From positions 1 to 42,555 of the forward strand of contig NZ_JACUUE010000003.1 in NCBI RefSeq assembly GCF_014859475.1: a DNA stretch of 42,555 bases. The letters run 5' to 3'. This DNA is from Rhodoferax sp. (GTDB taxonomy: Bacteria > Pseudomonadota > Gammaproteobacteria > Burkholderiales > Burkholderiaceae_C). Under the pieces are notes generated by a model. It was not told the origin of the DNA and made no database searches. It saw only the letters and a program-made list of their open reading frames with translations. How positions within the stretch are numbered: the stretch's first letter is position 1; every line of letters begins with the position of its first letter. Shown in pieces: positions 1-9,436 of this stretch. The position numbers were made by a program, and so were the translations under genes.

Positions 1-819
1 GCCCAGGCCTTGATCGGACAACTGGAAAGCCAGGGTGTGCCGCGAACCGCGATCCAGATGTACCACGTGGCTGACCTTGCCAGCATTCCCGAGGCAAGGC
101 TTGCAGCACCCAAGGTCTGGGTGGCGCTGGGCGTGCAGGCGTCGATGGCCTTGGGCAAATCCGGCTCGAAAGCGCCCGTGCTCAGTGCCCTGGTGCCGCG
201 CAGCGCCTTTGAGCGCGTGTTGCTTGATACCGGACGCAAGCTGTCGCCACAATTCAATGCCGTTTATCTGGATCAACCGCTGAATCGCCAGATGGCGCTG
301 ATTCGATTGGCGCTACCCAAGGCCAGACGAGTCGGCGCCTTGCTGGGGCCCGACTCCTGGTCCAGGGGCGCTGCTTTGCTGGCTGCGGCCAGTGCCAACG
401 GCCTGGAACTGGTTGCCGCCCGGGTGGATGACGACAGCGCGTTGTTTTCTGCCCTGCAGTCGGTCATTGAGGTCAGCGATGTCTTGCTGGCGCAGGCCGA
501 TCCGCTGGTTTTCAACAGCAACAGCATTCAGAACATCCTGCTGACCACCATCCGCGCCAATGTGCCGCTCATTGCCTTTTCGCCCGCCTATGTGCGTGCC
601 GGCGCGCTGCTGGCCTTGTACAGCACACCGGCACAGGCGGGCAGCCAGGCTGCCCATTGGGTGCTCGAGGTGCTGGCCAGCCGGAAATTGCCAGCGAAGG
701 CCCTCGAGCCCGACGATTTTGAAATCAGCGTCAATGACCAGGTGGCCAGCGTGCTGGCGCTGTCGCTGGATGGCAAGTCTTTGCGGCTGGCATTGAAACG
801 ACAGGCGCAGAACCCATGA
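1..819 (+). CDS. ABC-type substrate-binding-like periplasmic protein, 5' partial
   Basis: The frame is open from the first base, so the true start and any signal peptide lie outside the window. The visible ~270 residues resemble the stand-alone 'ABC transporter substrate-binding' family (PF04392 type): a YLDQPLNRQMALIRLALP segment followed by RRVGALLGP is typical of its second lobe. No permease or ATPase gene follows. Instead the stop codon overlaps the start of a hybrid histidine kinase by 4 bases (ATGA), so the two are probably translationally coupled. I infer a role as a periplasmic ligand-sensing partner of that kinase rather than in uptake; the ligand is unknown. Family assignment is moderately sure, the sensory role is inference. 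Confidence 0.7.
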   Translation, partial: AQALIGQLESQGVPRTAIQMYHVADLASIPEARLAAPKVWVALGVQASMALGKSGSKAPVLSALVPRSAFERVLLDTGRKLSPQFNAVYLDQPLNRQMALIRLALPKARRVGALLGPDSWSRGAALLAAASANGLELVAARVDDDSALFSALQSVIEVSDVLLAQADPLVFNSNSIQNILLTTIRANVPLIAFSPAYVRAGALLALYSTPAQAGSQAAHWVLEVLASRKLPAKALEPDDFEISVNDQVASVLALSLDGKSLRLALKRQAQNP

Positions 820-2753
820 AAACACCCGATATCCGGCTGCGAATGCTGCTGGCTGCGCTGCTGCCGGTGTCGCTGCTTTGCTTGCTGCTGTCGGGCGTCT
901 TCCTGATGTCGCGTTTTGAAGACATCAATGACAGCTACCAGTCATGTAACCGCTTGGTGGCGCGACAGCTTGCGCTGGCCAGCGAATTTGGCCTGTTTGC
1001 AGCCAACCAGGAGCAGTTGCAATTGATTGCGCGCGGTGCCTTGCGCGAACCCGACGTGCGCTGGGTTGGTATCGTGGACCGCGAGGGCCGCATGCTGGCC
1101 AGCGCCGGCAATAGCGGCGAACCTGGCTTGCCCGCGCCTTCCCGGTCGGCGGGGCAAGACATCGACGATCAGTATCTGCCCGATGTGTTGACGCAGGTGG
1201 TCTATGCCAGCGGACTCAAGCTCGATGATTTGTATGAGGAACCCAATGCCTCAAACAGTGGACAAGTTGCCCCTCTGGGCCAGGTGGTGGTAAAGTTTTC
1301 ACGCCAGTCGGTGACCGAGAAAAAGCGTGATATCTTGATGTTGGGGGGGCTGATCAGTGTTCTGGGTTTGCTGTTTGGCGTGGTGCTGGCGGCCAGGCTC
1401 AGCGCTGGCGTGATTCGCCCGATGATGCGGGTCTCGAATCTGATCGAACGCATCGGGCATGGTGATTTTGCCGTGGCTGCCCAGGTGCAGGCGAACACCC
1501 CGGCAAATGACCCGCTCCATGAACTCCAGGAAAACCTGATGCACATGGCCAATCGCCTGGCCGATGTGCAGCAGGAGCTGGAGCACCAGGTGGCCACGGT
1601 GACCCAGGCCTTGCGTGAAAAAAAGGAAGAAGCCGAGCTGGCAACGCAGGCTAAATCCAGATTCCTGGCCGCTGCCAGCCACGATTTGCGCCAACCCATA
1701 CATGCCCTGGGCATGTTTGTGGCGCGCCTGTCGCAGCTTCAGCACGACGCCCCGACACGCCAGCTGGTTGATAGTCTGGAGGCATCGGTGCGCGCGATTC
1801 AAAACTTGCTTGATGGCCTGCTCGACATCTCGCGCCTTGAAGCCAGGGCGGTACAGATCAGATTGCAGGATTTTCCCCTGCAGGAATTGTTTGAGCGCGT
1901 GGGCCAGAATCTTGCACCCGTGGCACAGGACAAGGGGCTGCGCCTGCGTATTCGACCCAGTACGCTGTGGGTCAGGAGTGATGCGGCCTTGCTGTACCGC
2001 ATTTTGCTCAACCTGGTGGGCAATGCGCTGCGTTACACCGACCGGGGCGGCGTGCTGGTGGCTTGCCGACCAACAGCCGACCCGGCACAAGTTCGCATCG
2101 AAGTCTGGGACAACGGCATGGGCATTGCGCCAGAACATCAACAAGCTGTCTTCAAGGCGTTTTTTCAGGTGGGCAATCCAGGGCGCCAGCGTGCCGGAGG
2201 CACGGGCCTTGGCCTGAGCATCGTGCAGCAAAGCTGTCAGCTGCTGAAGCATCCCTTGCAGCTTTCCTCGCGCTTGGGCCTGGGCACGCGCATCTGCCTG
2301 ACACTGCCCCGCGCGGCACCAGAGGCGGCTCGTGCCGATGCACTGCGGCCAGAGCCAACCCGGCAGCAGGCTGCGCAAAGCGACACCGTGCTGGTAATTG
2401 AAGACGATGACCTGGTGCGCCAGGCACTGGTCGAGTTGTTGCAAAGCTGGGGCTACCAGGTGGCCCAGGCAGGTGGTCTGCCAGAAGCGCAGCAGGCGCT
2501 GCAAAGCGGCTTTTTGCCGGCCATCATCATCAGCGATTACCGTCTCAATGGCGCTTCACATGGCATCGAAGCAATTGCAACATTGCGCCAACAACTGGGC
2601 TGCCAGGTGTCTGCCTGTCTGATCAGCGGCGATGCTGATCCGGCTTTGCTGTCGGCTGCCCAAGCGGCGCAACTGACCTTGTTGCAAAAGCCGGTGCGCC
2701 CGGCCAAATTGCGCATTTTGCTGCGTCGCCTGCTGGCGGCTCAGGGGGTGTGA
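816..2753 (+). CDS. Hybrid sensor histidine kinase with C-terminal receiver domain
   Basis: A 645-aa inner-membrane sensor kinase. Order of parts: TM1 (about residues 10-32), a periplasmic sensing region to about 172, TM2 (about 175-197), a HAMP-like linker and coiled coil (about 198-280), HisKA with phospho-acceptor His289 in SHDLRQP, HATPase with N-box LLNLVGNALRYT (about 398-408) and G-boxes DNGMGI and GGTGLGLSIV, and a receiver domain (about 524-640) with acidic pair D530/D531, phospho-acceptor Asp574 in SDYRL and Lys625. The start overlaps the preceding binding-protein gene by 4 bases. A LuxR-type regulator converges on its 3' end, the two genes overlapping by about 13 bases, and is the obvious output partner. 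Signal and targets are unknown. Confidence 0.93.
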   Translation: MKTPDIRLRMLLAALLPVSLLCLLLSGVFLMSRFEDINDSYQSCNRLVARQLALASEFGLFAANQEQLQLIARGALREPDVRWVGIVDREGRMLASAGNSGEPGLPAPSRSAGQDIDDQYLPDVLTQVVYASGLKLDDLYEEPNASNSGQVAPLGQVVVKFSRQSVTEKKRDILMLGGLISVLGLLFGVVLAARLSAGVIRPMMRVSNLIERIGHGDFAVAAQVQANTPANDPLHELQENLMHMANRLADVQQELEHQVATVTQALREKKEEAELATQAKSRFLAAASHDLRQPIHALGMFVARLSQLQHDAPTRQLVDSLEASVRAIQNLLDGLLDISRLEARAVQIRLQDFPLQELFERVGQNLAPVAQDKGLRLRIRPSTLWVRSDAALLYRILLNLVGNALRYTDRGGVLVACRPTADPAQVRIEVWDNGMGIAPEHQQAVFKAFFQVGNPGRQRAGGTGLGLSIVQQSCQLLKHPLQLSSRLGLGTRICLTLPRAAPEAARADALRPEPTRQQAAQSDTVLVIEDDDLVRQALVELLQSWGYQVAQAGGLPEAQQALQSGFLPAIIISDYRLNGASHGIEAIATLRQQLGCQVSACLISGDADPALLSAAQAAQLTLLQKPVRPAKLRILLRRLLAAQGV

Positions 2754-3418
2754 GAGGCCTGATCGTAGCCCCAGCGTTTGGCCTCGAGCACGGCCTGGGT
2801 GCGGGTGCTGGCGCCAAAAATGCGCAGGATGTTGCTGACGTGGAATTTCACAGTCTCTGCGCCCAGCGACAGTTGCTCGCCGATCTGGCGGTTGGTCAGG
2901 CCACCCAGCAGCAGGCACAGCACGTCGAGTTGGCGTGAACTGAGTACCGGTGGCGTGGCGGCACCGCCCGCAGCATCATCGAGCGGGCTGAACTGGCTGG
3001 GGTAGCAAATTTGCCCATCCAGGATGTTGCGCAGGGTGCTCAGCAAGGTCTCGCTCAAACAGGATTTGGTGACAAAACCAACGGCCCCGAGAACAAGCGC
3101 TTTTTGCATCACGCCGGGATTGGCCGAGCCCGACAAAATCACCACCGGCAGCTCGGGGTGCCGTTGGCCGAAGATTTCCAGCGCCGCCAGGCCGCTCATG
3201 TCGGGCAGCCGATAATCGAGCAACACCAGATCAAGCTCCGGGTTGAAGTGGGCCAGTTCGAACGCCTGCGCGCAAGTGGCTGCCTGCAATACCTCGGTGG
3301 CTTCGTCAGGGTTGAGCCCCTGCAGCACCTGGCACAGCCCTTCACGGATTAGCGCATGATCGTCAACCACGAGAATCTTCAAGATATTCGCCTTGGGGGT
3401 CTTTTTACAATCCAACAT
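2741..3418 (-). CDS. LuxR/NarL-family response regulator
   Basis: A 225-aa DNA-binding response regulator. The N-terminal receiver domain (about residues 13-130) has D19/D20, phospho-acceptor Asp68 in LLDYRLPD and Lys118 in TKS. The C-terminal LuxR-type helix-turn-helix (about 155-218) contains LSSRQLDVLCLLLGGLTNRQI and the recognition segment VKFHVSNILRIFGA. It is encoded opposite the hybrid kinase with overlapping 3' ends, which suggests that pair works together. Only 57 bases separate its ATG from the divergent dnaE start, so both promoters must be packed there. Target genes are not evident. Confidence 0.92.
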   Translation of the reverse strand: MLDCKKTPKANILKILVVDDHALIREGLCQVLQGLNPDEATEVLQAATCAQAFELAHFNPELDLVLLDYRLPDMSGLAALEIFGQRHPELPVVILSGSANPGVMQKALVLGAVGFVTKSCLSETLLSTLRNILDGQICYPSQFSPLDDAAGGAATPPVLSSRQLDVLCLLLGGLTNRQIGEQLSLGAETVKFHVSNILRIFGASTRTQAVLEAKRWGYDQASHTP

Positions 3419-3475
3419 TCAAAACAGGCGCTTCTTGCAATGCTTAACTGTTTTAATCATCATACTTGACGAATC

Positions 3476-6400
3476 ATGTTTGTTCACTTACGCCTGCACA
3501 CCGAATATTCTGTCATCGACGGCACCACCCGCATCGCCGAGGTGATCAAAGCGGCCGCTGCCGACAGCCAACCCGCGCTGGCCATCACCGACCTGAGCAA
3601 CCTGTTTGGCGCCATCAAGTTCTACAAGGAAGGGCGTAAGCGCGGCGTCAAGCCGCTCATCGGTGCCGAGGTCTGGCTGGAGGGCATGGGCAAGGAAACC
3701 GGGCAATTCACGCGTGTGCTGCTGCTGGTGCAAAGCCATCCCGGCTACCTCAATTTATCCGAACTGCTGGCGCGCGCCTGGACGCAAAACGGTGGCAAGT
3801 CCCAGGCGACGGTTTCGCTGGCTTGGCTCAGGGAGCTCAATGGCGGGCTTATCTGCCTGTCGGGCGCGCAGGCCGGCCCGGTGGGCCAGGCCTTGTTGCA
3901 AGGCGACGAGGCGCGCGCGCTCGACGCCGCGCTGCAGTTGGCGGGTGTGTTCACCCACCGGTTTTATCTGGAACTGCAGCGCGCCGGTCGCCCGGAAGAC
4001 GAGCCGCAGGTGGCGGCGGCGGTGCAACTGGGCTTTCGCTCGGGCTTGCCGGTGGTGGCCACGCACCCGGTGCAGTTCATGGCAGCGGAAGATTTTGAGG
4101 CGCATGAGGCGCGCGTTTGCATAGCCGAGGGTGAATTGCTGGCCAACCCGCGGCGCGTGCGCCGCTTCACGCGCGACCAGTATTTCAAATCGACGGCAGA
4201 AATGCAGGCGCTGTTTGCCGACGTGCCCTCGGCGCTGGCCAACAGCGTCGAGATTGCCAGGCGCTGCAACCTGAGCCTGGTGCTCGACAAACCACAGTTG
4301 CCCGAATTTCCGATCCCGCCGGTCGATGGCGTGGTGATGGCCGCCGATGACTACTTTCGCCACGCCTCGCGTGAGGGCCTCAAGGAGCGCATGGCGCACC
4401 TGTACCCTGACCCGGTGCAGCGCGAAAAAGAAATGCCACGCTATCTGGCGCGGCTCGACTTTGAACTGGTGACCATTCTGGGCATGGGTTTCCCGGGCTA
4501 TTTTTTGATTGTGGGCGACTTCATCAACTGGGCCAAAAAGAACGGTTGCCCGGTGGGCCCCGGGCGCGGCTCCGGTGCCGGCTCGCTGGTGGCTTATGCG
4601 CTCAAGATCACCGACCTCGACCCCTTGCGTTACAAGCTGCTGTTCGAGCGCTTCTTGAACCCCGAGCGGGTCTCGATGCCCGACTTCGACATCGACTTTT
4701 GCCAGGGCAACCGTGACCGCGTGATCGATTACGTCAAAGACAAATACGGCAAGAACGCGGTCAGCCAGATCGCCACCTTCGGCACCATGGCGGCGCGCGC
4801 AGCCATTCGCGACGTGGGCCGTGTGCTCGACATGAGCTACGCCTTTTGCGACGGCATCAGCAAGCTCATTCCCAACAAGCCCGGTGTGGCCGTGACGCTG
4901 CAGTTGCCGCCAGCTGACCGCAAAAAAGACGACAAGCTGGTCTATGCCGTGGAAGCCGAGCCGATCCTGGCCGAGCGCGAGGCCAAAGAGGAGGATGTGC
5001 GCACACTGCTGGAGCTTGCGCGCAAGCTCGAGGGCCTGACCCGCAACATTGGCATGCACGCTGGCGGCGTGCTGATTGCACCGGGCAAACTTACCGATTT
5101 TTGTCCGCTGTACCAGCAGCCCGGCAGCGACTCGGCGGTGAGCCAGTACGACAAGTACGACGTGGAATCGGTCGGCTTGGTCAAGTTCGACTTTTTGGGC
5201 CTGGCCACGCTCACCATTCTGGAGCTGGCCCGCAAGTTCATCGTGCAGCGCCATCCCGGCCAGGAAGCATTTGCCTTCGAAAATCTTCCGCTTGATGACA
5301 ACGCGGTCTATCAATTGTTTCAGGAGGGCAAGACCGAGGCCGTGTTTCAGTTCGAATCGCGCGGCATGCAGGGCATGCTCAAGGATGCCAAACCGACGCG
5401 GCTCGAAGACCTGATCGCGCTTAACGCGCTGTTCCGTCCCGGCCCGATGGACCTGATCCCGAGCTTCGTGGCGCGCAAGCACGGCCGCGAAGAAGTGATT
5501 TACCCGCACCCGCTGGTGGCCGAGATGTTGAGCGAAACCTACGGCATCATGGTCTATCAGGAACAGGTGATGCAAACCGCGCAGATTCTGGGCGGCTACT
5601 CGCTCGGAGGCGCCGACATGCTGCGCCGCGCCATGGGCAAGAAAGACGCGGCCGAGATGGCCAGGCAGCGGCAGATATTTCGCGACGGCGCTGCCAAAAA
5701 CGACATCGATCAAGCCAAGGCCGACGAGGTGTTTGACCTGATGGAGAAGTTCGCCGGGTATGGCTTCAACAAGAGCCACGCCGCCGCCTATTCGCTGCTG
5801 GCCTACCACACGGCCTGGCTCAAGGTGCACTACACGGCCGAGTTCTTTTGCGCCAACATGACGGTGGAAATGGACGACACCGACAAGCTTAAGGTGTTGC
5901 TCGAAGACGCGCTCAAGATGGGCCTGAGCTTTGAGGCACCCGATGTGAACCGGGGCGTGGGCCGTTTCGAGCCGGTCTCGGACAAGGTTATTCGCTACGG
6001 CCTGGCCGCCGTCAAGGGCAGCGGCCAGCAGGCCATCGAAGCCATCGTGGCGGCGCGCGAGGGCAGCGGCGTCGGCCCCAAGGGCGACACGGTGGGGCCG
6101 TTCAAGAGCCTGTTTGACTTTTGCGCCCGGGTCGATCGCAGCCGCATCAACAAGCGCACGGTCGAAGCCCTGATCAAGGCCGGCGCTTTTGATGCGCTCG
6201 AACTCAACCGCGCCAGCCTGCTGGCCAGCGTTGATCTGGCGTTTGAGTTTGGTGCCGCCACGCTGGCCAATGCCAACCAATTCAGCCTGTTTGACCTGGG
6301 CGGCGACGACGACCATGGCTCCAGTACCCAGGAGCCCGAGTTGGTGCCGGCCACGCCGTGGGGCGTGAAAGAGCGCCTGGTCTATGAAAAAACCGCGCTC

Positions 6401-7039
6401 GGCTTTTACTTGTCAGGGCATTTGTTCGACGAAGTGGTGGCCGAGGTGCGCCGCTTTGCCAAACGCGCGATTGACGACCTGATCGACACCCGCGAGCCGC
6501 AGCTGGTGGCGGGCATCGTCACCGACCTGCGCATTGTCAACGGTCAGCGCGGCAAACTGGCGCTGTTCAAGCTCGACGACAAGAGCGGGGTGATCGACAC
6601 GCGCGTTGAAGAAGCGCTGCTCAACACTCACAAAGACTTGCTCAAGGACGATGAGCTGATCATCGTCATGGGCAAGCAACGCGATGATCGGTTTTCAGGC
6701 GGCATGCAGCTCAACGTGACGCAAATCTGGAGCCTGGAGCAGGCGCGCTGCCACTTTGGCAAGCACCTGCATGTGCGCGCCAGCACCGGCCCGCAGGGTT
6801 TGAAGCTGGACATGGCGCGGCTGCTGAAAGACTTTCCGGCGCGCAAGGAGCAGACCGAGCAGGGCGAGCTATGGCGTGGCCTGGGGGTGCGGCTGGCCTT
6901 GCGCTGTGAGGGCGAAGAAGGTGTCGCCCTGGCCGAGTTGCAGCTCGGTGAGCAAGCCCGCTTTTACCCCAGCGATGCCGCGCTGGCGAGCTGGTGGGCG
7001 CAGGCTGCGCCCGGCACGGCTGAAATTGTTTACGAATAG
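3476..7039 (+). CDS. dnaE: DNA polymerase III subunit alpha
   Basis: The 1187-aa replicative polymerase, slightly longer than the E. coli protein (1160 aa). The N-terminal PHP domain begins at once (FVHLRLHTEYSVIDG). The polymerase core carries the GPGRGSGAGSLVAYAL loop and the catalytic aspartates in PDFDIDF (about residues 402-408). The fingers and helix-hairpin-helix region follow (GYGFNKSHAAAYSLLAYHTAW), then an OB-fold (about 1010-1090, VAGIVTDLRIVNGQRGK). The start ATG gives the canonical DnaE N-terminus; the Shine-Dalgarno is weak (GACGA). The gene is single and faces the tol run; a 350-base noncoding stretch follows. Very sure. Confidence 0.98.
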   Translation: MFVHLRLHTEYSVIDGTTRIAEVIKAAAADSQPALAITDLSNLFGAIKFYKEGRKRGVKPLIGAEVWLEGMGKETGQFTRVLLLVQSHPGYLNLSELLARAWTQNGGKSQATVSLAWLRELNGGLICLSGAQAGPVGQALLQGDEARALDAALQLAGVFTHRFYLELQRAGRPEDEPQVAAAVQLGFRSGLPVVATHPVQFMAAEDFEAHEARVCIAEGELLANPRRVRRFTRDQYFKSTAEMQALFADVPSALANSVEIARRCNLSLVLDKPQLPEFPIPPVDGVVMAADDYFRHASREGLKERMAHLYPDPVQREKEMPRYLARLDFELVTILGMGFPGYFLIVGDFINWAKKNGCPVGPGRGSGAGSLVAYALKITDLDPLRYKLLFERFLNPERVSMPDFDIDFCQGNRDRVIDYVKDKYGKNAVSQIATFGTMAARAAIRDVGRVLDMSYAFCDGISKLIPNKPGVAVTLQLPPADRKKDDKLVYAVEAEPILAEREAKEEDVRTLLELARKLEGLTRNIGMHAGGVLIAPGKLTDFCPLYQQPGSDSAVSQYDKYDVESVGLVKFDFLGLATLTILELARKFIVQRHPGQEAFAFENLPLDDNAVYQLFQEGKTEAVFQFESRGMQGMLKDAKPTRLEDLIALNALFRPGPMDLIPSFVARKHGREEVIYPHPLVAEMLSETYGIMVYQEQVMQTAQILGGYSLGGADMLRRAMGKKDAAEMARQRQIFRDGAAKNDIDQAKADEVFDLMEKFAGYGFNKSHAAAYSLLAYHTAWLKVHYTAEFFCANMTVEMDDTDKLKVLLEDALKMGLSFEAPDVNRGVGRFEPVSDKVIRYGLAAVKGSGQQAIEAIVAAREGSGVGPKGDTVGPFKSLFDFCARVDRSRINKRTVEALIKAGAFDALELNRASLLASVDLAFEFGAATLANANQFSLFDLGGDDDHGSSTQEPELVPATPWGVKERLVYEKTALGFYLSGHLFDEVVAEVRRFAKRAIDDLIDTREPQLVAGIVTDLRIVNGQRGKLALFKLDDKSGVIDTRVEEALLNTHKDLLKDDELIIVMGKQRDDRFSGGMQLNVTQIWSLEQARCHFGKHLHVRASTGPQGLKLDMARLLKDFPARKEQTEQGELWRGLGVRLALRCEGEEGVALAELQLGEQARFYPSDAALASWWAQAAPGTAEIVYE

Positions 7040-7131
7040 AGCGTCCCGTCAAACAATGCTGCCGCTCTCTTTCTTTGTAGCAGCGGCGCCCTCGCCGCGA
7101 ATGAATTTGATGCGTGGCTGGTGCTGGCAGC

Positions 7132-7212
7132 GGGTGCGGTATTGGCGACAGCCTCAGACGCGCTTCGCTTTGCGACATCGGCAGTCCCCAATACCGTACC
7201 CAATACCGTACC
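7132..7212. repeat. Inverted repeat plus tandem 12-mer
   Basis: GGGTGCGGTATTGG (7132-7145) faces CCAATACCGTACCC (7188-7201), 13 of 14 positions complementary, and CAATACCGTACC occurs twice in tandem (7189-7200, 7201-7212). The words GTGCGGTAT and GGGTACGG also occur in the 3' module of the large composite repeats at 25.8, 29.6 and 42.4 kb, so this may be a degenerate relative of that family. Function unknown. Confidence 0.5.
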
Positions 7213-7293
7213 CACTGCTGGACGCGCTCAGCTGTGTTCAAGAAATGCGTACTCGCCGCGAGCAGCGTGCGTTGGGTGCCTGACGCAGCGAAA

Positions 7294-7325
7294 TAAAGGA
7301 GGAGGCTCGGAAGCAGTCCGAGCCT
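7294..7325 (-). terminator. Rho-independent terminator of the tol operon
   Basis: A perfect 9-bp stem, AGGCTCGGA / TCCGAGCCT with a 5-base loop (7303-7325), is followed on the minus strand by CCTTTATTT. It lies about 65 bases beyond the tolA stop in the direction of transcription. On the plus strand the hairpin is followed by GGGGACA, so it is oriented for the tol run, not dnaE. Confidence 0.65.
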
Positions 7326-7389
7326 GGGGACATTCGCGGAGTCAGATACCCGACGTGCGCTGCGGGTCACGGTTAACAGAAATGACGCA

Positions 7390-8298
7390 TCAATCTTTCG
7401 GCCGAAAGCTGATTTCCAGCGGCGAGGGCACCCGGCCATCGGTGTCGCGCGGCAGCACCTCAGTCTTGGCGATGGCGCGCAGCACCGCTTCGTCCCATGC
7501 CGGCACACCGCTGGAACGCGTCAATTTGCTTGCCAGAATCTTGCCGTCAGGCGCGGCGTGCACCTCGACCACGGCGGTCGGGTTGCCGCTGATGGTGTCG
7601 GTGAACACGATGTTGGGCTTGATGCGGGCCACGATGCGCCCGGCGTAATTGGCCGACGGGCCGGCCGATTTGAGCGCCGTGCCGCTGGCACCCGGCGCGC
7701 CGCTGGCATCGGCCAGGCCTGCGATGCGCTTCATGTGCTCGGCGCGTTGGGCTTCGCGTTGTCTGGCTTGTTGCTCTGCCAGTTTCTTCTCCTGCGCCAG
7801 TTTGGCTTTTTGGGCCTGTTCTTTTTTAAGTTGTTCAGCCTTGCGTTGCGCTTCTTTCAGCTTTTCCTGCTGCAGCCTGGCTTGTTCAAGCTGCGCTTGT
7901 TTGAGTTTTTCCTGTTGCTCACGCGCCAGTTGCTCTTGCTTTTGCTTTTGCAGCCGCTGTTTTTCCCGTTCCAGCGCAATGTCCACCTTGGGTGGTTCTG
8001 GCGCTGCTACAGGGGGCGGCACCGGTACCGGTACCGGCGCTGGCTCGGGCAGCACGGGCGGCTTGATGGGTTCGGGTGTTTCAGGCAGCGGCGCCTGCAA
8101 GCGCGGCGCAGCGGCCACCGGCATGGCGGCCCAGAGCTCGGCTTCGACGTTGACGATTTGCGCGTTGCGCTGCCAGTGCACGCCCCAGGTCAGGGCCGCC
8201 ACCAGCAGTCCGTGCGCCAGCAGCGCCAGCATGAAGGCGCGCACCACGCCGGGGGTGTCAGGTGGGGAAAACTCGAGTCGATCAGCCGCTGTGTGCAT
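7390..8298 (-). CDS. tolA: Cell envelope integrity protein TolA
   Basis: A 302-aa inner-membrane protein that links the TolQR motor to the outer membrane. One N-terminal TM helix (about residues 20-41), a Pro-rich stretch (about 65-108), a long charged Lys/Gln/Glu/Ala coiled coil (about 110-195, many KLKQAQLEQ-like repeats), and a C-terminal TonB/TolA-type globular domain (about 215-302, with VEVHAAPDGKILASKL and AIAKTEVLP). It is the last gene of the run, 12 bases after tolR, and a hairpin terminator follows. tolB and pal, which often come next in other proteobacteria, are not here. Confidence 0.92.
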   Translation of the reverse strand: MHTAADRLEFSPPDTPGVVRAFMLALLAHGLLVAALTWGVHWQRNAQIVNVEAELWAAMPVAAAPRLQAPLPETPEPIKPPVLPEPAPVPVPVPPPVAAPEPPKVDIALEREKQRLQKQKQEQLAREQQEKLKQAQLEQARLQQEKLKEAQRKAEQLKKEQAQKAKLAQEKKLAEQQARQREAQRAEHMKRIAGLADASGAPGASGTALKSAGPSANYAGRIVARIKPNIVFTDTISGNPTAVVEVHAAPDGKILASKLTRSSGVPAWDEAVLRAIAKTEVLPRDTDGRVPSPLEISFRPKD

Positions 8299-8310
8299 GG
8301 CAAAAATGCA

Positions 8311-8730
<420 letters not shown>

Positions 8731-8743
8731 GGCTGACCTCCGC

Positions 8744-9436
8744 TCAATGCCCCGAGGCCGATTGCGCGCCCAGGTTGCGCTGCAGGATGTTGGAAAACTC
8801 CTCGATGAAGGTTTCCAGCCGGATCGCGATGCGGTCGATGTCACGGGCAAAGCGGTTGTAGGCCACCACCGCCGGAATCGCGGCAAACAGGCCGATAGCG
8901 GTGGCGACCAGCGCCTCGGCAATGCCGGGCGCCACGCTGGCGAGCGTGACCTGGGTCAGCGCGGCCAGCCCGGTGAAGGCGTGCATGATGCCCCACACCG
9001 TGCCAAACAGACCCACGTAAGGCGACACCGAGCCGACCGAGGCGAGAAACGACAAGTGGGTTTCGATCACGTCCATTTCGCGCTGAAAACTGGCACGCAT
9101 GGCGCGCCGGGCGCCGTCCATCAGTGCGGCGGCATCGGTGATGTGGCGTTCGCGCAGTTTTTGATATTCGCGCATGCCGCTGGCAAAAATGCGCTCCATC
9201 GGGCCACCCTGGCGGGCGTTTTGGGCGGCAGCCGCAAACAGGTCGTTCAAGCTGCTGCCTGACCAGAAGTCGCGCTCAAACGTGTCGTTGAGCTGCTTGA
9301 CCTTGCCCAGCGAGAACAGCTTGCGAAAGATGGCGGCCCAACTGGCCACCGACACCGTGATCAGCAAAAGCATCACCAATTGCACTACCAGGCTGGCGTT
9401 GAGCACGAGTTGAAAGATGGAAAGGTCTTGGTTCAT
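8744..9436 (-). CDS. tolQ: Tol-Pal motor protein TolQ (MotA/TolQ/ExbB family)
   Basis: A 230-aa inner-membrane protein with three TM helices: about residues 16-38, then a pair around 130-155 (ASVGSVSPYVGLFGTVWGIMHAF, a family hallmark) and 170-195 (GIAEALVATAIGLFAAIPAVVAYN). TolQ is the stator-like subunit that uses proton motive force with TolR during outer-membrane constriction and maintenance. Its ATG overlaps the ybgC stop by 4 bases (ATGA), indicating translational coupling. Confidence 0.96.
   Translation of the reverse strand: MNQDLSIFQLVLNASLVVQLVMLLLITVSVASWAAIFRKLFSLGKVKQLNDTFERDFWSGSSLNDLFAAAAQNARQGGPMERIFASGMREYQKLRERHITDAAALMDGARRAMRASFQREMDVIETHLSFLASVGSVSPYVGLFGTVWGIMHAFTGLAALTQVTLASVAPGIAEALVATAIGLFAAIPAVVAYNRFARDIDRIAIRLETFIEEFSNILQRNLGAQSASGH

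Larger units (their letters stand above)
7040..7389. other. 350-base intergenic stretch between dnaE and tolA
   Basis: No convincing gene. From left to right it holds: a GC-rich hairpin just after dnaE (GCGGCG-CCCT-CGCCGC, 7083-7098), which could act as a weak dnaE terminator but lacks a strong T-run; an inverted repeat flanking an AAAGCGAAGCGCG-like word on the minus strand (7132-7201), reminiscent of the interspersed repeats elsewhere in this window; a tandem 12-mer (7189-7212); and the terminator hairpin of the tol operon (7303-7325). Short open frames here show no family resemblance. Confidence 0.6.

Noticed and set aside
3755-6316. Long open frame (853 codons) on the minus strand inside dnaE
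   Set aside because: It is antisense to a clearly conserved polymerase, has no recognisable domain, and its composition (rich in His, Gln, Arg, Val) is typical of the shadow of GC-rich codons.
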